DNA from: Caldilineaceae bacterium
Lineage (GTDB): Bacteria; Chloroflexota; Anaerolineae; Caldilineales; Caldilineaceae
Reading direction: 5' to 3'
Length of the DNA stretch: 64,000 nucleotides
Assembly: GCA_022823185.1 (NCBI GenBank)
Contig: JAJDXQ010000030.1
Location: 1-64,000, forward strand
Shown: positions 41,482 to 50,253 of the stretch, one piece after another
Position numbering within the stretch: position 1 is the first letter of the stretch
Layout of the letters: each line of letters begins with the position of its first letter
Translations under genes and position numbers: made by a program
The notes under the pieces: model-generated
Databases searched by the model: none
Told to the model about the DNA's origin: nothing
Seen by the model: only the letters and a program-made list of their open reading frames with translations

Positions 41482-42432
41482 CTAATATGAAACCCTCACC
41501 CATTTGCGGGTGGCGAACAAAACCAGTGCCGTAAAGACAGCCATCAATATCAGCAGCAGATAAGAGGCAGCTGAGCCAAATGCGATATCACCACCCTTCA
41601 CGCCCGTCCGAAAAACGGTCAAGGTTACGGACTCGGTCGCCTGGCCAGGCCCTCCCCCGGTCAACGAGTAGATGATGTCCACGACTTTGAACGCATCCAA
41701 CCCGCGAATCAGGACAGCCGTGAGTGCTACGGGGCCCAGGAGCGGTAGTGAAATGAAACGAAAACGCTGCACTGCGGTGGCGCCATCGACAACGGCAGCT
41801 TCGAATGGTTCCTGGGGCAGCGATTGCAGACCGGCCAGAAACATCAGGATCATAAAGGCCGTGTGCTGCCAGACATCTACTAACACGATAGTGATCTTTG
41901 CCATAAAGGGATCGCTAAGCCACATTATCCTGGGAAACCCAAGGCCCATTAGAACGTCATTGATGGGGCCAATGTCTTCCTGCAACATCAGTTTTCCTAT
42001 CAGAAATACAACCGCGATAGGATTAAACATTAGTGGCATCAAGAAGAAGACACGAAAGAAGGTTCGACCAAATGTCGCCGCGTTAAGCGCCAGAGCAACT
42101 GTCATACCTAGCAGAAACTCCAAAGGCAAGGCCAGTCCGACAAAGAAAATGGTGTTCCAGGTCGTCGTATGGATGTAGCTGCTGGTTAGTACCGACGCCC
42201 ACATCTTGAATCCGATGAAATTGATCGGAGCGTTCAGGTTAAACAGGTGCCAGTCGGTGAATGAGGCCGCCAAAGTAAACATGAACGGAAAAATCAACAG
42301 GGCTATGACCGCTATTGTGGCAGGCAGAATGAGAATCCACTTGAAAATCACATCCGGAATGCCCTGACTCGGACGCTTACTGTGCGAATCAGCCATGGCT
42401 TGTTTGGCAGTAGAGTTTTGCTGCATAGTCAT
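41482..42432 (-). CDS. carbohydrate ABC importer permease (MalF type)
   Basis: 316 residues from ATG 42432 (a second ATG two codons on is equally possible). The track's longer start runs through the stem-loop and into the binding-protein gene, so it is rejected. Landmarks: WILILPATIAVIALLIFPFMFTLAASFTDWHLF and the EAA loop LPQEPFEAAVVDGATAVQRFRFISLPLLGPVALTAVLIRGLDAFKVVDIIY. CUT1 sugar-type permease. Confidence 0.92.
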   Translation of the reverse strand: MTMQQNSTAKQAMADSHSKRPSQGIPDVIFKWILILPATIAVIALLIFPFMFTLAASFTDWHLFNLNAPINFIGFKMWASVLTSSYIHTTTWNTIFFVGLALPLEFLLGMTVALALNAATFGRTFFRVFFLMPLMFNPIAVVFLIGKLMLQEDIGPINDVLMGLGFPRIMWLSDPFMAKITIVLVDVWQHTAFMILMFLAGLQSLPQEPFEAAVVDGATAVQRFRFISLPLLGPVALTAVLIRGLDAFKVVDIIYSLTGGGPGQATESVTLTVFRTGVKGGDIAFGSAASYLLLILMAVFTALVLFATRKWVRVSY

Positions 42433-42451
42433 CCCTATCAGAGGATGGGTC

Positions 42452-42480
42452 GGGGATGACAGCTGCGTGCTGCCATCCCC
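42452..42480 (-). promoter_or_regulatory. intercistronic stem-loop between binding protein and permease
   Basis: GGGGATG-A-CAGC pairs with GCTG-C-CATCCCC: 7 plus 4 base pairs around one A/C mismatch, 5-base loop. It lies within the 59-base gap between binding-protein stop and MalF-type start. No T tract. Confidence 0.7.
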
Positions 42481-42491
42481 ACTTTGAAAAA

Positions 42492-44006
42492 TCAATCCAG
42501 CCCGAGGTGCGTCCTGTAGTTGTCCCGCTGCTTTTCTGGCCCGCCAAGGCGGTCTGTGATTGCGCTCCATGCCTCGGCCGCTTCATTCAGGGAATTCTCT
42601 GGGCTGGCCTCTCCAGCCAATGCCTTTGACACAGCCAACTCCAGCGCATCCCGGTACTGAGTCCAACCGGGCATCCGCAGATTCAGAACCAAATTGGGAT
42701 GCGTCATCGTTTCGTTTAGCGCCCTCAGATAGGTAGTGGCACTGCGCTCGGTGAAGCCGGCGATTTCTATCCAGGGTTCGATGTCAGCAATATCACTGAT
42801 GCGGATGGGATTCTTGAATCCCTGGAAGGCAAACGTGTTGCCCATCTCCTTGTTGGTGAAGTGCTTCGCCAAGGCCCAGGCGGCATCCTCGTTCTCGGCG
42901 CCTTTGGCAATTGAAATTTCCCAGCCGCCAAAGGCCAGCGATGGGGCAAAATTTATTTCAGATCGATTTTCCCACTGTCCCGAGCCGGCGTTGTAAACCT
43001 CGTAGGAGCCAGGCAGGACCGAGTAGGAAGACTTGCCTGCGGCTAACGAGCCTTCACGGTGCATGGCGACACCATCCCAACCCACATTCATCGCCACACG
43101 CAATGCCTGAGACGCTTCAATCACATCACCCCAGCCCATTGAAATCATCCCAGGGGGACCGAACTGCATTTCATCCTTCCACTCGGTGAGACCTCGCACA
43201 AATGCCGGGCTGTTGATTCGCGGCGCTCCTGTCTCGACGTCGAAGAAATAACCTGGGTCATCCGGATGTTTCCCGTAGGCTGTACAGCGTGAGGCGAAGC
43301 CCCAGAATGCCGTATCCCCTCGTTTCATCATATGCGCAAAGCCATAGTTCGGATCGCCATCCCCGCTCCAGTCCCATCCGGTGAAGAATTCGGCGTAGTC
43401 GCGATGCTCCTGCCACGTCTGCGGGCCCCTGTCCGGATTCAGATCATAGCCGTACTCACCACTAAAATTCGCCTGATTGTCGGGATCGTCCATCAGACTG
43501 TGGAGGAACATCATGTGATGCGTATCACCGTCATGGGGCATTCCATAGATTACGCCATTCCAGGCCAGGACCTTCTCCCTATAAACTGGCAGCACATCAT
43601 CCCATGCCATTTCCGGATCATTAAGAAGATCCTCCGGCACCGGAAGGGCCAAATCGTTCCCCCAGATATCGGCCGCTGCATTATTGGGTATGGCCAGTAA
43701 ATCGGCGAAATAGGTATTGGTTGCCACAGCTTGCATCAGCTTATCGGTGATTTCCTGTTGCTGGAAGGTGGCAACATTCAACTCCATACCCGTCTCTTCC
43801 AGAAACTCCTCATAAAGCGGCTTCGTGTTCTCCCACATCCAAGGCATACCAGCGGCGGATACGGTCTGCCCTTCAAACGGTCTGCTCGGAGGCGCAGAAC
43901 CTGACTCCACGGGCGCGACCGGCTGCTGGCATGCGGCCAGCATGGCAACTCCGAAGGCGGAGCCGGACCAGCGCAGAAAGTCTCTTCGGCTTACTCTTGC
44001 GGACAT
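42492..44006 (-). CDS. CUT1 extracellular solute-binding protein, family 1
   Basis: 504 residues from ATG 44006, which has GAGGAGG at 6-base spacing (the nearby ATG at 44012 has none). Tat signal VSRRDFLRWSG, then AFGVAMLAAC with lipobox Cys: a Tat-exported surface lipoprotein. The body (FEGQTVSAAGMPWMWENTKPLYEEFLEETGMELNVATFQQQEITDKLMQAVAT) is a family 1 sugar-type binding protein. The ligand cannot be told; the downstream dehydrogenases and BKACE suggest a sugar or sugar acid. Confidence 0.92.
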   Translation of the reverse strand: MSARVSRRDFLRWSGSAFGVAMLAACQQPVAPVESGSAPPSRPFEGQTVSAAGMPWMWENTKPLYEEFLEETGMELNVATFQQQEITDKLMQAVATNTYFADLLAIPNNAAADIWGNDLALPVPEDLLNDPEMAWDDVLPVYREKVLAWNGVIYGMPHDGDTHHMMFLHSLMDDPDNQANFSGEYGYDLNPDRGPQTWQEHRDYAEFFTGWDWSGDGDPNYGFAHMMKRGDTAFWGFASRCTAYGKHPDDPGYFFDVETGAPRINSPAFVRGLTEWKDEMQFGPPGMISMGWGDVIEASQALRVAMNVGWDGVAMHREGSLAAGKSSYSVLPGSYEVYNAGSGQWENRSEINFAPSLAFGGWEISIAKGAENEDAAWALAKHFTNKEMGNTFAFQGFKNPIRISDIADIEPWIEIAGFTERSATTYLRALNETMTHPNLVLNLRMPGWTQYRDALELAVSKALAGEASPENSLNEAAEAWSAITDRLGGPEKQRDNYRTHLGLD

Positions 44007-44283
44007 GTTCATCCTCCTCTTCAACAAAATGAATTGTACAGGCCAAGGCAAGATAGTCGAGATAGACGAGTTGGGGGTAATGAACCGTTACGCTGACAAA
44101 GTCAAGTCTGGGTACGAAAGATTGAGTGACGCTGGGCTGCTCATGGTGTTTTCAGAGTGCATACCTAGAACGGAATCATGCTTCCCTTGAATCGTGAAAG
44201 CACCACCCCCTTTTCAACGAGGAAACCGCGATAGGCGGCATTGGCCGGGGACCGGGATTGACGGAGGAAGATCGTTTATCCAA

Positions 44284-44312
44284 AATCTAACACAACTGCT
44301 CCATCTAGTCAA
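44284..44312 (-). promoter_or_regulatory. candidate promoter of CUT1 operon
   Basis: On the minus strand TTGACT (44312-44307), 17-base spacer, TAGATT (44289-44284), giving a leader of about 270 bases. The 560-base gap 44007-44566 holds no gene that I can support; a TAGAGG/CCTCTA hairpin at 44488-44506 has no T tract. Confidence 0.4.
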
Positions 44313-44566
44313 TCATATTTTTTTGAAATCCGCCATCGTTTCTTCAGATCGATAGCAAAGGATCGCGCTGTCGCCAGCGAGTTGGTGGGCCGTCACATTA
44401 CAGCAGAATCAAAAACAGAGGGTTGTTCAAGTAAGGGATCGAACCGTGCAGATTCTTCGCTACACGAATTCGAAATGGGCTTCGAGGTAGAGGTCCGCAG
44501 CCTCTAATTGCGCGGAAGTGTGTCTATCGGGGCTACAACCGCTTCGAGCACGGGATGTGCAAGGTA

Positions 44567-45073
44567 TTAGTCCACCGCTCTGATACTGTTTAACGCTGCC
44601 CGCGCCACGCTCGCCCAGGATTCCGGGAGGTTCTCGCTCAGCCACTGGATTTTTTTCTCAGCTCTTGTTTCTTTGAACTCGCCGAGTTGCCGAATGACTA
44701 CCTCGGCCAAGCCGGGCCGGGCAGGATAGCGGTCTGCGGCGATATGTGTAGGCAACCGGTCCAGAATGTCAAGCAGGTGCAGACGGATTTCTTCCGTGTC
44801 TGGCGAGGCTATCCACGCTATACGCGTATATCCCTTTTCAGCATATTCGCTGTGGTCACTTCGCATTACCGGTCCGATTGGAATCGGATCGCGTTGGGGT
44901 CTGCGGTGGGGATGGTTGGCGCAGTAGGTCCAGAAGGGGTTCTCGATCGGGACATGCCTGATCTCGCAGTAGGGTTCCAAGTCGTTGTTGGACGACTCGG
45001 GGTAGCCCTTCTCGCCGCGATTTTTGCCATTGAACCAACAGGTCCCACAGCAGTCGGAGCCTCCGTTGGGCAT
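44567..45073 (-). CDS. cysteine-rich protein, possible zinc-binding
   Basis: 168 residues with a GAGGAG ribosome site. The N-terminus GGSDCCGTCWFNGKN, then EPYCEIRHVPIENPFWTYCANHPHR, shows five cysteines and His residues spaced like a small metal-binding site. A C-terminal helical part (AEVVIRQLGEFKETRAEKKIQWLSENLPE) follows. No known function. The upstream lipoprotein gene is separated by a strong terminator, so this gene probably has its own promoter within the short gap or depends on readthrough. Confidence 0.7.
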   Translation of the reverse strand: MPNGGSDCCGTCWFNGKNRGEKGYPESSNNDLEPYCEIRHVPIENPFWTYCANHPHRRPQRDPIPIGPVMRSDHSEYAEKGYTRIAWIASPDTEEIRLHLLDILDRLPTHIAADRYPARPGLAEVVIRQLGEFKETRAEKKIQWLSENLPESWASVARAALNSIRAVD

Positions 45074-45099
45074 GTACCTTAACTCCTCTTGTTGGGGTC

Positions 45100-45138
45100 A
45101 AAAAAAGAGGCGAAAGTGGTCAGATAGCCACTTTCGCC
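45100..45138 (-). terminator. rho-independent terminator of the lipoprotein gene
   Basis: On the minus strand GGCGAAAGTGG, 8-base loop, CCACTTTCGCC (perfect 11-base stem) followed closely by a run of seven T. It is 36 bases after the lipoprotein stop and is the clearest terminator of the window. Confidence 0.92.
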
Positions 45139-45173
45139 AGTGAACTGTTTCAAGCCGGTTGATGCCAGGACAG

Positions 45174-47657
45174 TTACTCCTGATTCAGTTCGGCGGTTAC
45201 GTCCAGCTGCGCGCCGACGATCAGAGGCAGGAGTTCTTCGGCAAACAGGGCGGAGACATTGGGATCTGCGAGTATATTTGCGATATCTTCTGGAAGGAAT
45301 GGCGCGGCCAGATCCAGTGTACGGAGGATGGACGGCGAATCATAGTGGACTGTGAGGAGAACCACTTCGTCGGCGACGACATTCAGCTGATTGGCAGACG
45401 AGGTCAACTCCAATTCGGAGACCTGCAGACCGTCGTAAAGGATGGAGGCGATGTTGGCGGGCAGGGCCGGCAGGTTGACGCCGTTCTCCTGCAGCTGACT
45501 GGCGGGCACACCGGCCACAGATTTGATTACCGAACCTTCCAGCGTGAGCCCGAGCCCGAGAACGGGCCGGTATTCGGCATCGATGTCGGGGGGTTCCATG
45601 CGGACGGCGGTTACGTCGAAGGCGGGCGCCATTTCTATTCCTGCAGCGCCATCAGCCGCCGGAATGGAGAGGGCGACGCCGATATCGGTCTTTTGGAGGA
45701 ATTCAAGGCCAACGCCGAGCATGCCAGGCGGGATGGGAAGCAGTTCGGTTACGACGCGCTGGAGGGTATCCAGGGACTGGTCTGTCCAGGAGATTACAGG
45801 CAGGTGGCCGCCGTTGGAGGCCAGATAGAGGCTGGCGTCGATGATATTGAGATCGAGCCTCTGGATACCGAGGCTCTGCATATCGGTGATAAAGCGGGGT
45901 TGCAAGATGGACTGGCTGCCGAGAGGGATGCCCATGACGGCGAGCGAGCCATCTGCCTTTACCTCAACTGGCAGCGAGGCCAGCCTGGTTTCGGGGGCTT
46001 CCTGTCCTGCCAGGGAGAGCTGTACATCAAGTCCGTTTGAGATGACGGGGGGCAGGTGGGGCAGGTACTGGCTGATTGCGCCGATGATGGCGACATCTTC
46101 CTCAAGGGAGGAGACGACGACGAGGAGCCGGTTGAGCGCGGCTTCGTCGTACTGTATGGTGAGCAGGCTGCCGGAATCGACGACGAGATCGATGCCGCCG
46201 GCGGACGTGGTGAGCTGCAGCGTGTCCGAGCCGACGCCGCCGACGATATTCATTACGGTTGGCGGCAGGCTGACGGGCGGCAACAGGCCCATCAGGTCGG
46301 CAAGGGAGATGCCGAGGGCCGAAGTAACGAAGCCGTCGCTGTCGATGGCCGCGCCAATCTTGAGGGCCGGTTCTACGCCTTCGGGCGCGGCTGCGAAGTC
46401 GGGGGCGCCCACGTCGAATTCTTCGCTGAAGGTCATCCCGTCCAGCGCGGGCAGGTCCAGCGAAAGGCCGATATTCGTTTTGGCGAGGAGACCGCGCATA
46501 ACGGTAAGGCCGACATCGACCATGCCTGGCGACACGCCCAGGAGGTCAACGGCGACGTCACCGATCGTGTCGAGGGAGGCGTCAGTCCAGAGTATGGCGG
46601 GCAGGGATTCCTGGTTGAGCGCCAGGAAGAGGCCGCCCGACTGGATACTCAGGTCCAGCTTTTGGGCGTTCGTCGCGCTCAGGATGTTCAGTATGTCTGT
46701 AGGGACGACCGGTCCTACTAGATCAAGAGGGATGCCAAAAGCGCCCAACGAGCCATCTTCACCGATGCTGACCGGGATGGTCGGGAGCATTGTTTCGGCG
46801 GCCGGTTCACCGGTAAAGGAGACGATGATATCGAGGTCTGCGCCCTGGAGTTTGGGCAGGACTTCACCGATCATGCCGCTCATGGAGGCGTCGACGAAGG
46901 CGCTGACGATGGGCATCAGATTGTCGAGGCGTTCGGAATCGTAGGCGAGGCCCGGCAGATCTGTGTTATCAAGGGCGAGGTCGATGCCATTGGGTTGGGT
47001 GGCGAGGGAGAACTGTTCAACGCCGACCGCGGTCAGGATTTGGAGGGCCATCGGCGGGAGCGCCACGCCTAGCGAGGCTCCGAGGGACTGCTCGATTTCA
47101 GATAGGGGGATGCCTTCGAAGGAGGCCTGCCCTTCAGCGTCGAAGGCGAGGCTGGCAAACTGGAGGGGCCCGATGGTGGTTTCGGAGGCGCTCTCTGATG
47201 AGACAAGCTCTTCGCCCTGCCAGTAGGGGATGTTCTGGCCGGCAGTGGGCAGAATGATGATGGCTCCGAGGCCGACTCTGCGCAGCCAGGGCAGCGCGGA
47301 CGCTCCGACTTCGGCGCCGGCCACATTGGAGAGGATGTCTCCAACGAGTTCGGCTGATTCGTCACTCCATTTCAGATAGGGGAGAGGTTCTCCGTCGGCA
47401 TGCAAAAAGACGCCGTGATAACCGATGCGCACCTCAAGGACGTCGACACCGGCAACGGAGAATTGATCCAGCATAGGTTGCTGCAGGATGGCTCCCATAC
47501 TGAAGCCAAGCACAGTGCCGTTGCCGTTGGCATCAACTCTGATTGGAACTGACGGGAGGTTGAACCAGGTAGAGCCGCCCTCGCCGCCGCCATTACAGGC
47601 GCCCAGCACCAGGATAAAGGCCAGGATTACAATAAATTTGCGGAGTAAGGCCGGCAC
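45174..47657 (-). CDS. large modular surface lipoprotein
   Basis: 827 residues from GTG 47657, behind AAGGAGG. Signal peptide with lipobox VLGAC (Cys about 21). The rest consists of three tandem units of about 240 residues, each with two half-modules. Recurring phrases are 'LPSIPV.V..DGSL...GIPL', 'LDL.I...GLYLA.N...LP.I.WTD.SLDT' and 'VLPP...NI...VG...L.L.....GI.L.VD...L..+.YD...L..L'. No enzyme motif, Cys pairs or membrane helix is seen after the signal. The modules resemble bactericidal-permeability or lipid-binding-like beta folds only vaguely. Flanked by a promoter (47748-47776) and a strong terminator, so a single-gene unit. Confidence 0.8.
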   Translation of the reverse strand: MPALLRKFIVILAFILVLGACNGGGEGGSTWFNLPSVPIRVDANGNGTVLGFSMGAILQQPMLDQFSVAGVDVLEVRIGYHGVFLHADGEPLPYLKWSDESAELVGDILSNVAGAEVGASALPWLRRVGLGAIIILPTAGQNIPYWQGEELVSSESASETTIGPLQFASLAFDAEGQASFEGIPLSEIEQSLGASLGVALPPMALQILTAVGVEQFSLATQPNGIDLALDNTDLPGLAYDSERLDNLMPIVSAFVDASMSGMIGEVLPKLQGADLDIIVSFTGEPAAETMLPTIPVSIGEDGSLGAFGIPLDLVGPVVPTDILNILSATNAQKLDLSIQSGGLFLALNQESLPAILWTDASLDTIGDVAVDLLGVSPGMVDVGLTVMRGLLAKTNIGLSLDLPALDGMTFSEEFDVGAPDFAAAPEGVEPALKIGAAIDSDGFVTSALGISLADLMGLLPPVSLPPTVMNIVGGVGSDTLQLTTSAGGIDLVVDSGSLLTIQYDEAALNRLLVVVSSLEEDVAIIGAISQYLPHLPPVISNGLDVQLSLAGQEAPETRLASLPVEVKADGSLAVMGIPLGSQSILQPRFITDMQSLGIQRLDLNIIDASLYLASNGGHLPVISWTDQSLDTLQRVVTELLPIPPGMLGVGLEFLQKTDIGVALSIPAADGAAGIEMAPAFDVTAVRMEPPDIDAEYRPVLGLGLTLEGSVIKSVAGVPASQLQENGVNLPALPANIASILYDGLQVSELELTSSANQLNVVADEVVLLTVHYDSPSILRTLDLAAPFLPEDIANILADPNVSALFAEELLPLIVGAQLDVTAELNQE

Positions 47658-47747
47658 GAGCCGCCTCCTTATGGGTGCGTAACAAAGAAAAGCAGATAAG
47701 AACCAGCGACGCGCCGCGGGCGCGTCGAGCGAACACAGTATGGCACC

Positions 47748-47776
47748 GTTATATCACGATTGATTTGGAAAGACAA
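47748..47776 (-). promoter_or_regulatory. promoter of the modular lipoprotein gene
   Basis: On the minus strand TTGTCT (47776-47771), 17-base spacer, TATAAC (47753-47748); leader about 85 bases. Confidence 0.5.
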
Positions 47777-47966
47777 TGCCGAAAGTTTCGCTCTGGTCGA
47801 ATTGATGTGTCGACTCTATGAATACAGTGCGTATTGGTCCGCGACGGCCCGGTTTCGGATTCATCTTAATCAGAAGGGCCGCCGAATCTTGTGGGCACTT
47901 TCCAAGGTTACCACACATCTTACAATAGGTCATATCGAGACACAAAACCGGCATTTGGGACGGGGG

Positions 47967-48192
47967 AACGGCAACATCTCTTGATCCACGGAGGGACACG
48001 GATTTTGTCTGAACGGGGATTTGGGGGGATTTTTGGGATTAGGGGGATGGGGCGAACGGCAACGGCGAACGGCAACATCTTTCTGGTCCACGGAGGGGTA
48101 CAGATTTTGTCTGAACGGGGAGTTGGGGGGATTAAAGGGATTAGGGGGATGGGGCGAACGGCAACATCTTTCTGATCCGCGGAGGGACACGG
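47967..48192 (+). repeat. G-rich intergenic repeat, copy A (one partial and two full units)
   Basis: Two units starting with GATTTTGTCTGAACGGGGA at 48001 and 48103 (period 102), preceded by a partial unit (GGCAACATCT...GATCCACGGAGGGACACG). Each unit runs through TTAGGGGGATGGGGCGAACGG and ends with GATCC-CGGAGGG. The first unit carries an extra internal duplication of CGAACGGCAACG. The same elements recur in the same orientation at 52187-52338. The remainder of the 850-base gap (47777-47966 and 48193-48507) holds short inverted repeats (such as AGCCCG/CGGGCT at 48299-48316) but no gene. Confidence 0.85.
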
Positions 48193-48507
48193 AAAAAGGC
48201 ATGGTGAAGGGCGGGGGTATGGGTGGCGGGGCAAAATCAGGCGGGGCAGGATTGGCGCAAGTTTGAGGGCGCCTTTGGGCATTCACGATGAGGCCTGCAG
48301 CCCGCTTTTCCGGGCTAACCGAAATCCGGGCTGCGCCATTTGGGACACAGAATGGTAGACGGGCGGCCCGCCGTAGTTAAGGGCGGGGACGGATACATCG
48401 TATGCCGCCGTTTCAGCGCCGGCGACTTCAGACTGTGAAATGACCAGGCGAGAGGATTGGGGCGCACGGGCCTGGAAGAGGCTTGCCTGGCGCCGGATCC
48501 CGTATGC

Positions 48508-50253
48508 TCATTTTTCGTGCGGCATTTGGGCGCGTGCGCGCAGCGCGGACAGCATGGCATCCTGTTCGTTCCAGGGGTACTCGGTCTCCCCATAGCACAT
48601 GCTGCGTTCGTGTCCCTTGCCAAAGGAGGCCACGACGTCGCCTGCGCGGGCCATCGCCACGCCAAAGCGAATTGCCTCGGCGCGGTCGGGCACGACGGCA
48701 ACCCGGGCCGAAGGAGACGGTGACGTTGTATGCGATAGTTCGCGAGGGTCGTACGGGAAGCTGTGCTGGCCGCTTGCGCTTTCGGTGGGGGGCTGGACTA
48801 CGTCCTGAATGCCGGCCGCGATTTCCCGGTTGATTTCCGCCAGGTCTTCGGTACGGGGGTCTTCGGCGGTGATGACGGTGAAATCGGCCAGGCGGCCGCT
48901 GACCTGCCCCATCAGCCGCCGTTTGCCGCGGTCTCGAAGGCCGGCGCAGCCAAAGATCGCAATCAGGCGTCCGGACCCACTGCTGGCATCTTTGGCGACA
49001 AGCGGTCGCAGCGTTTCCAACGCCCGTTCGAGGCTGGCAGGGGAATGGGCGAAGTCGACGACGGCCAGAAAGTCCTGGCCGCAGTCCATACGCTGCATTC
49101 GGCCCAGTACGGAGTTGAGAGAGGCGACGCCCAGCCGAATCCGCTCTGGGGAGATGCCCAGGCCGAGAGCGACTGCCGATGCGCAGAGAATGTTTGACAC
49201 ATTGAACTCGCCGATCAGCCGGGTCTCCATGGGGATGGCTCCGCCCCACCAGACAAGCTCGAAGCGGGTGGCATCGGGCAGATACTGGATCTTGCGGGCG
49301 TAAACGTCAGCAGCTGGATTGGCGGCGCTGTAGGTGTATGAGGAGACGGCGGGGGAATCGGAGCGGGCGCGCTCTTCGGCCAGCGCGTTCTGCAGGTGCG
49401 GGCAGCTGCTGTCGTCGAGGTTGAAGACGGCGACACGGGGAACGCCAGGCTTTGGCAAGGACCGAAACAGGCTCCGGAAAAGCAGAAACTTTGCCTCCCG
49501 ATAGGCCTCAAATGTGCCGTGAATGTCGAGGTGTTCGTGGGTGATATTGGTGAGCGCGGCCGCATCATACTCGACTGCCGCGACGCGCTTCTGATCGAGC
49601 CCGAAGCTGGTGCTTTCGACAACGGCGAAGCGGCACTCCGCTGAACGCATTTGCGCCAGGAATTTCTGCACTGTCGGCGCATTGGGCGTTGTCACGTGAA
49701 GGCCGGTCTCCTGCTCGACGGAAGCGATGCGCGCGCCGACGGTTGTGATGACGCCCACGCCGGCGGAGCGGCAGAGGATCGCCTCCAGCAGGGAGCAGGT
49801 TGTTGTTTTGCCATCGGTGCCGGTCACGCCGATTACGGTCTGGGCACGGCTGGGGAAATCGTAAAAGGCTGCGCTGAGCCAAGCCAACGCCTCCCGGCTG
49901 TCGTTCACCTGGATATAGGGCGTCTGTGTTTGCTGCGGCCACCAGCCGCGTTCTTCCAGCCGGACGAGGGGGTGGCTGCCCACGATGGCGGCGGCGCCGG
50001 AGGCAACGGCCCGGGGAATGAAGCGGTGGCCGTCGGTCTGCAGGCCCGCGATGGCGACAAACAGCGAGTTCCGGCGGACTTCCCGGCTGTCATCGGTGAC
50101 TTGACTTACTGCAAGGGGGGGAGCTTCCGGGTCTCCGGCAACGCGCAGCGCGTCCGGAAGCCGGGCCAGCAGGGCGGTCAGAGTTTTCTCCTGGCCGGTC
50201 ACTTGCGCGGGGCGCCCGGAGGCGGCGGCCGGTTTGGAAGCGTTCGCCGTCAT
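48508..50253 (-). CDS. murE: MurE-like UDP-MurNAc-tripeptide ligase
   Basis: 581 residues. Mur ligase with ATP loop GVTGTDGKTTTCSLLEAIL (about 135-153), VTTPNAPTVQKFLAQM (MurNAc-dipeptide region), NITHEHLDIHGTFEAYREAKFLLFRSL with the Lys that is carbamylated in the family (about 253), FAHSPASLERALETL and FGCAGLRDRGKR. It adds the third residue to the peptidoglycan stem peptide in the cytoplasm. The motif that contacts this residue reads AEDPRTED instead of the DNPR of diaminopimelate enzymes. Its ATG overlaps the stop of the surface propeller gene (ATGA), an unusual coupling. Confidence 0.85.
   Translation of the reverse strand: MTANASKPAAASGRPAQVTGQEKTLTALLARLPDALRVAGDPEAPPLAVSQVTDDSREVRRNSLFVAIAGLQTDGHRFIPRAVASGAAAIVGSHPLVRLEERGWWPQQTQTPYIQVNDSREALAWLSAAFYDFPSRAQTVIGVTGTDGKTTTCSLLEAILCRSAGVGVITTVGARIASVEQETGLHVTTPNAPTVQKFLAQMRSAECRFAVVESTSFGLDQKRVAAVEYDAAALTNITHEHLDIHGTFEAYREAKFLLFRSLFRSLPKPGVPRVAVFNLDDSSCPHLQNALAEERARSDSPAVSSYTYSAANPAADVYARKIQYLPDATRFELVWWGGAIPMETRLIGEFNVSNILCASAVALGLGISPERIRLGVASLNSVLGRMQRMDCGQDFLAVVDFAHSPASLERALETLRPLVAKDASSGSGRLIAIFGCAGLRDRGKRRLMGQVSGRLADFTVITAEDPRTEDLAEINREIAAGIQDVVQPPTESASGQHSFPYDPRELSHTTSPSPSARVAVVPDRAEAIRFGVAMARAGDVVASFGKGHERSMCYGETEYPWNEQDAMLSALRARAQMPHEK

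Noticed and set aside
47967-48192. CRISPR array
   Set aside because: Units follow each other without unique spacers of regular length, no cas genes are present, and the element recurs elsewhere as an intergenic repeat.
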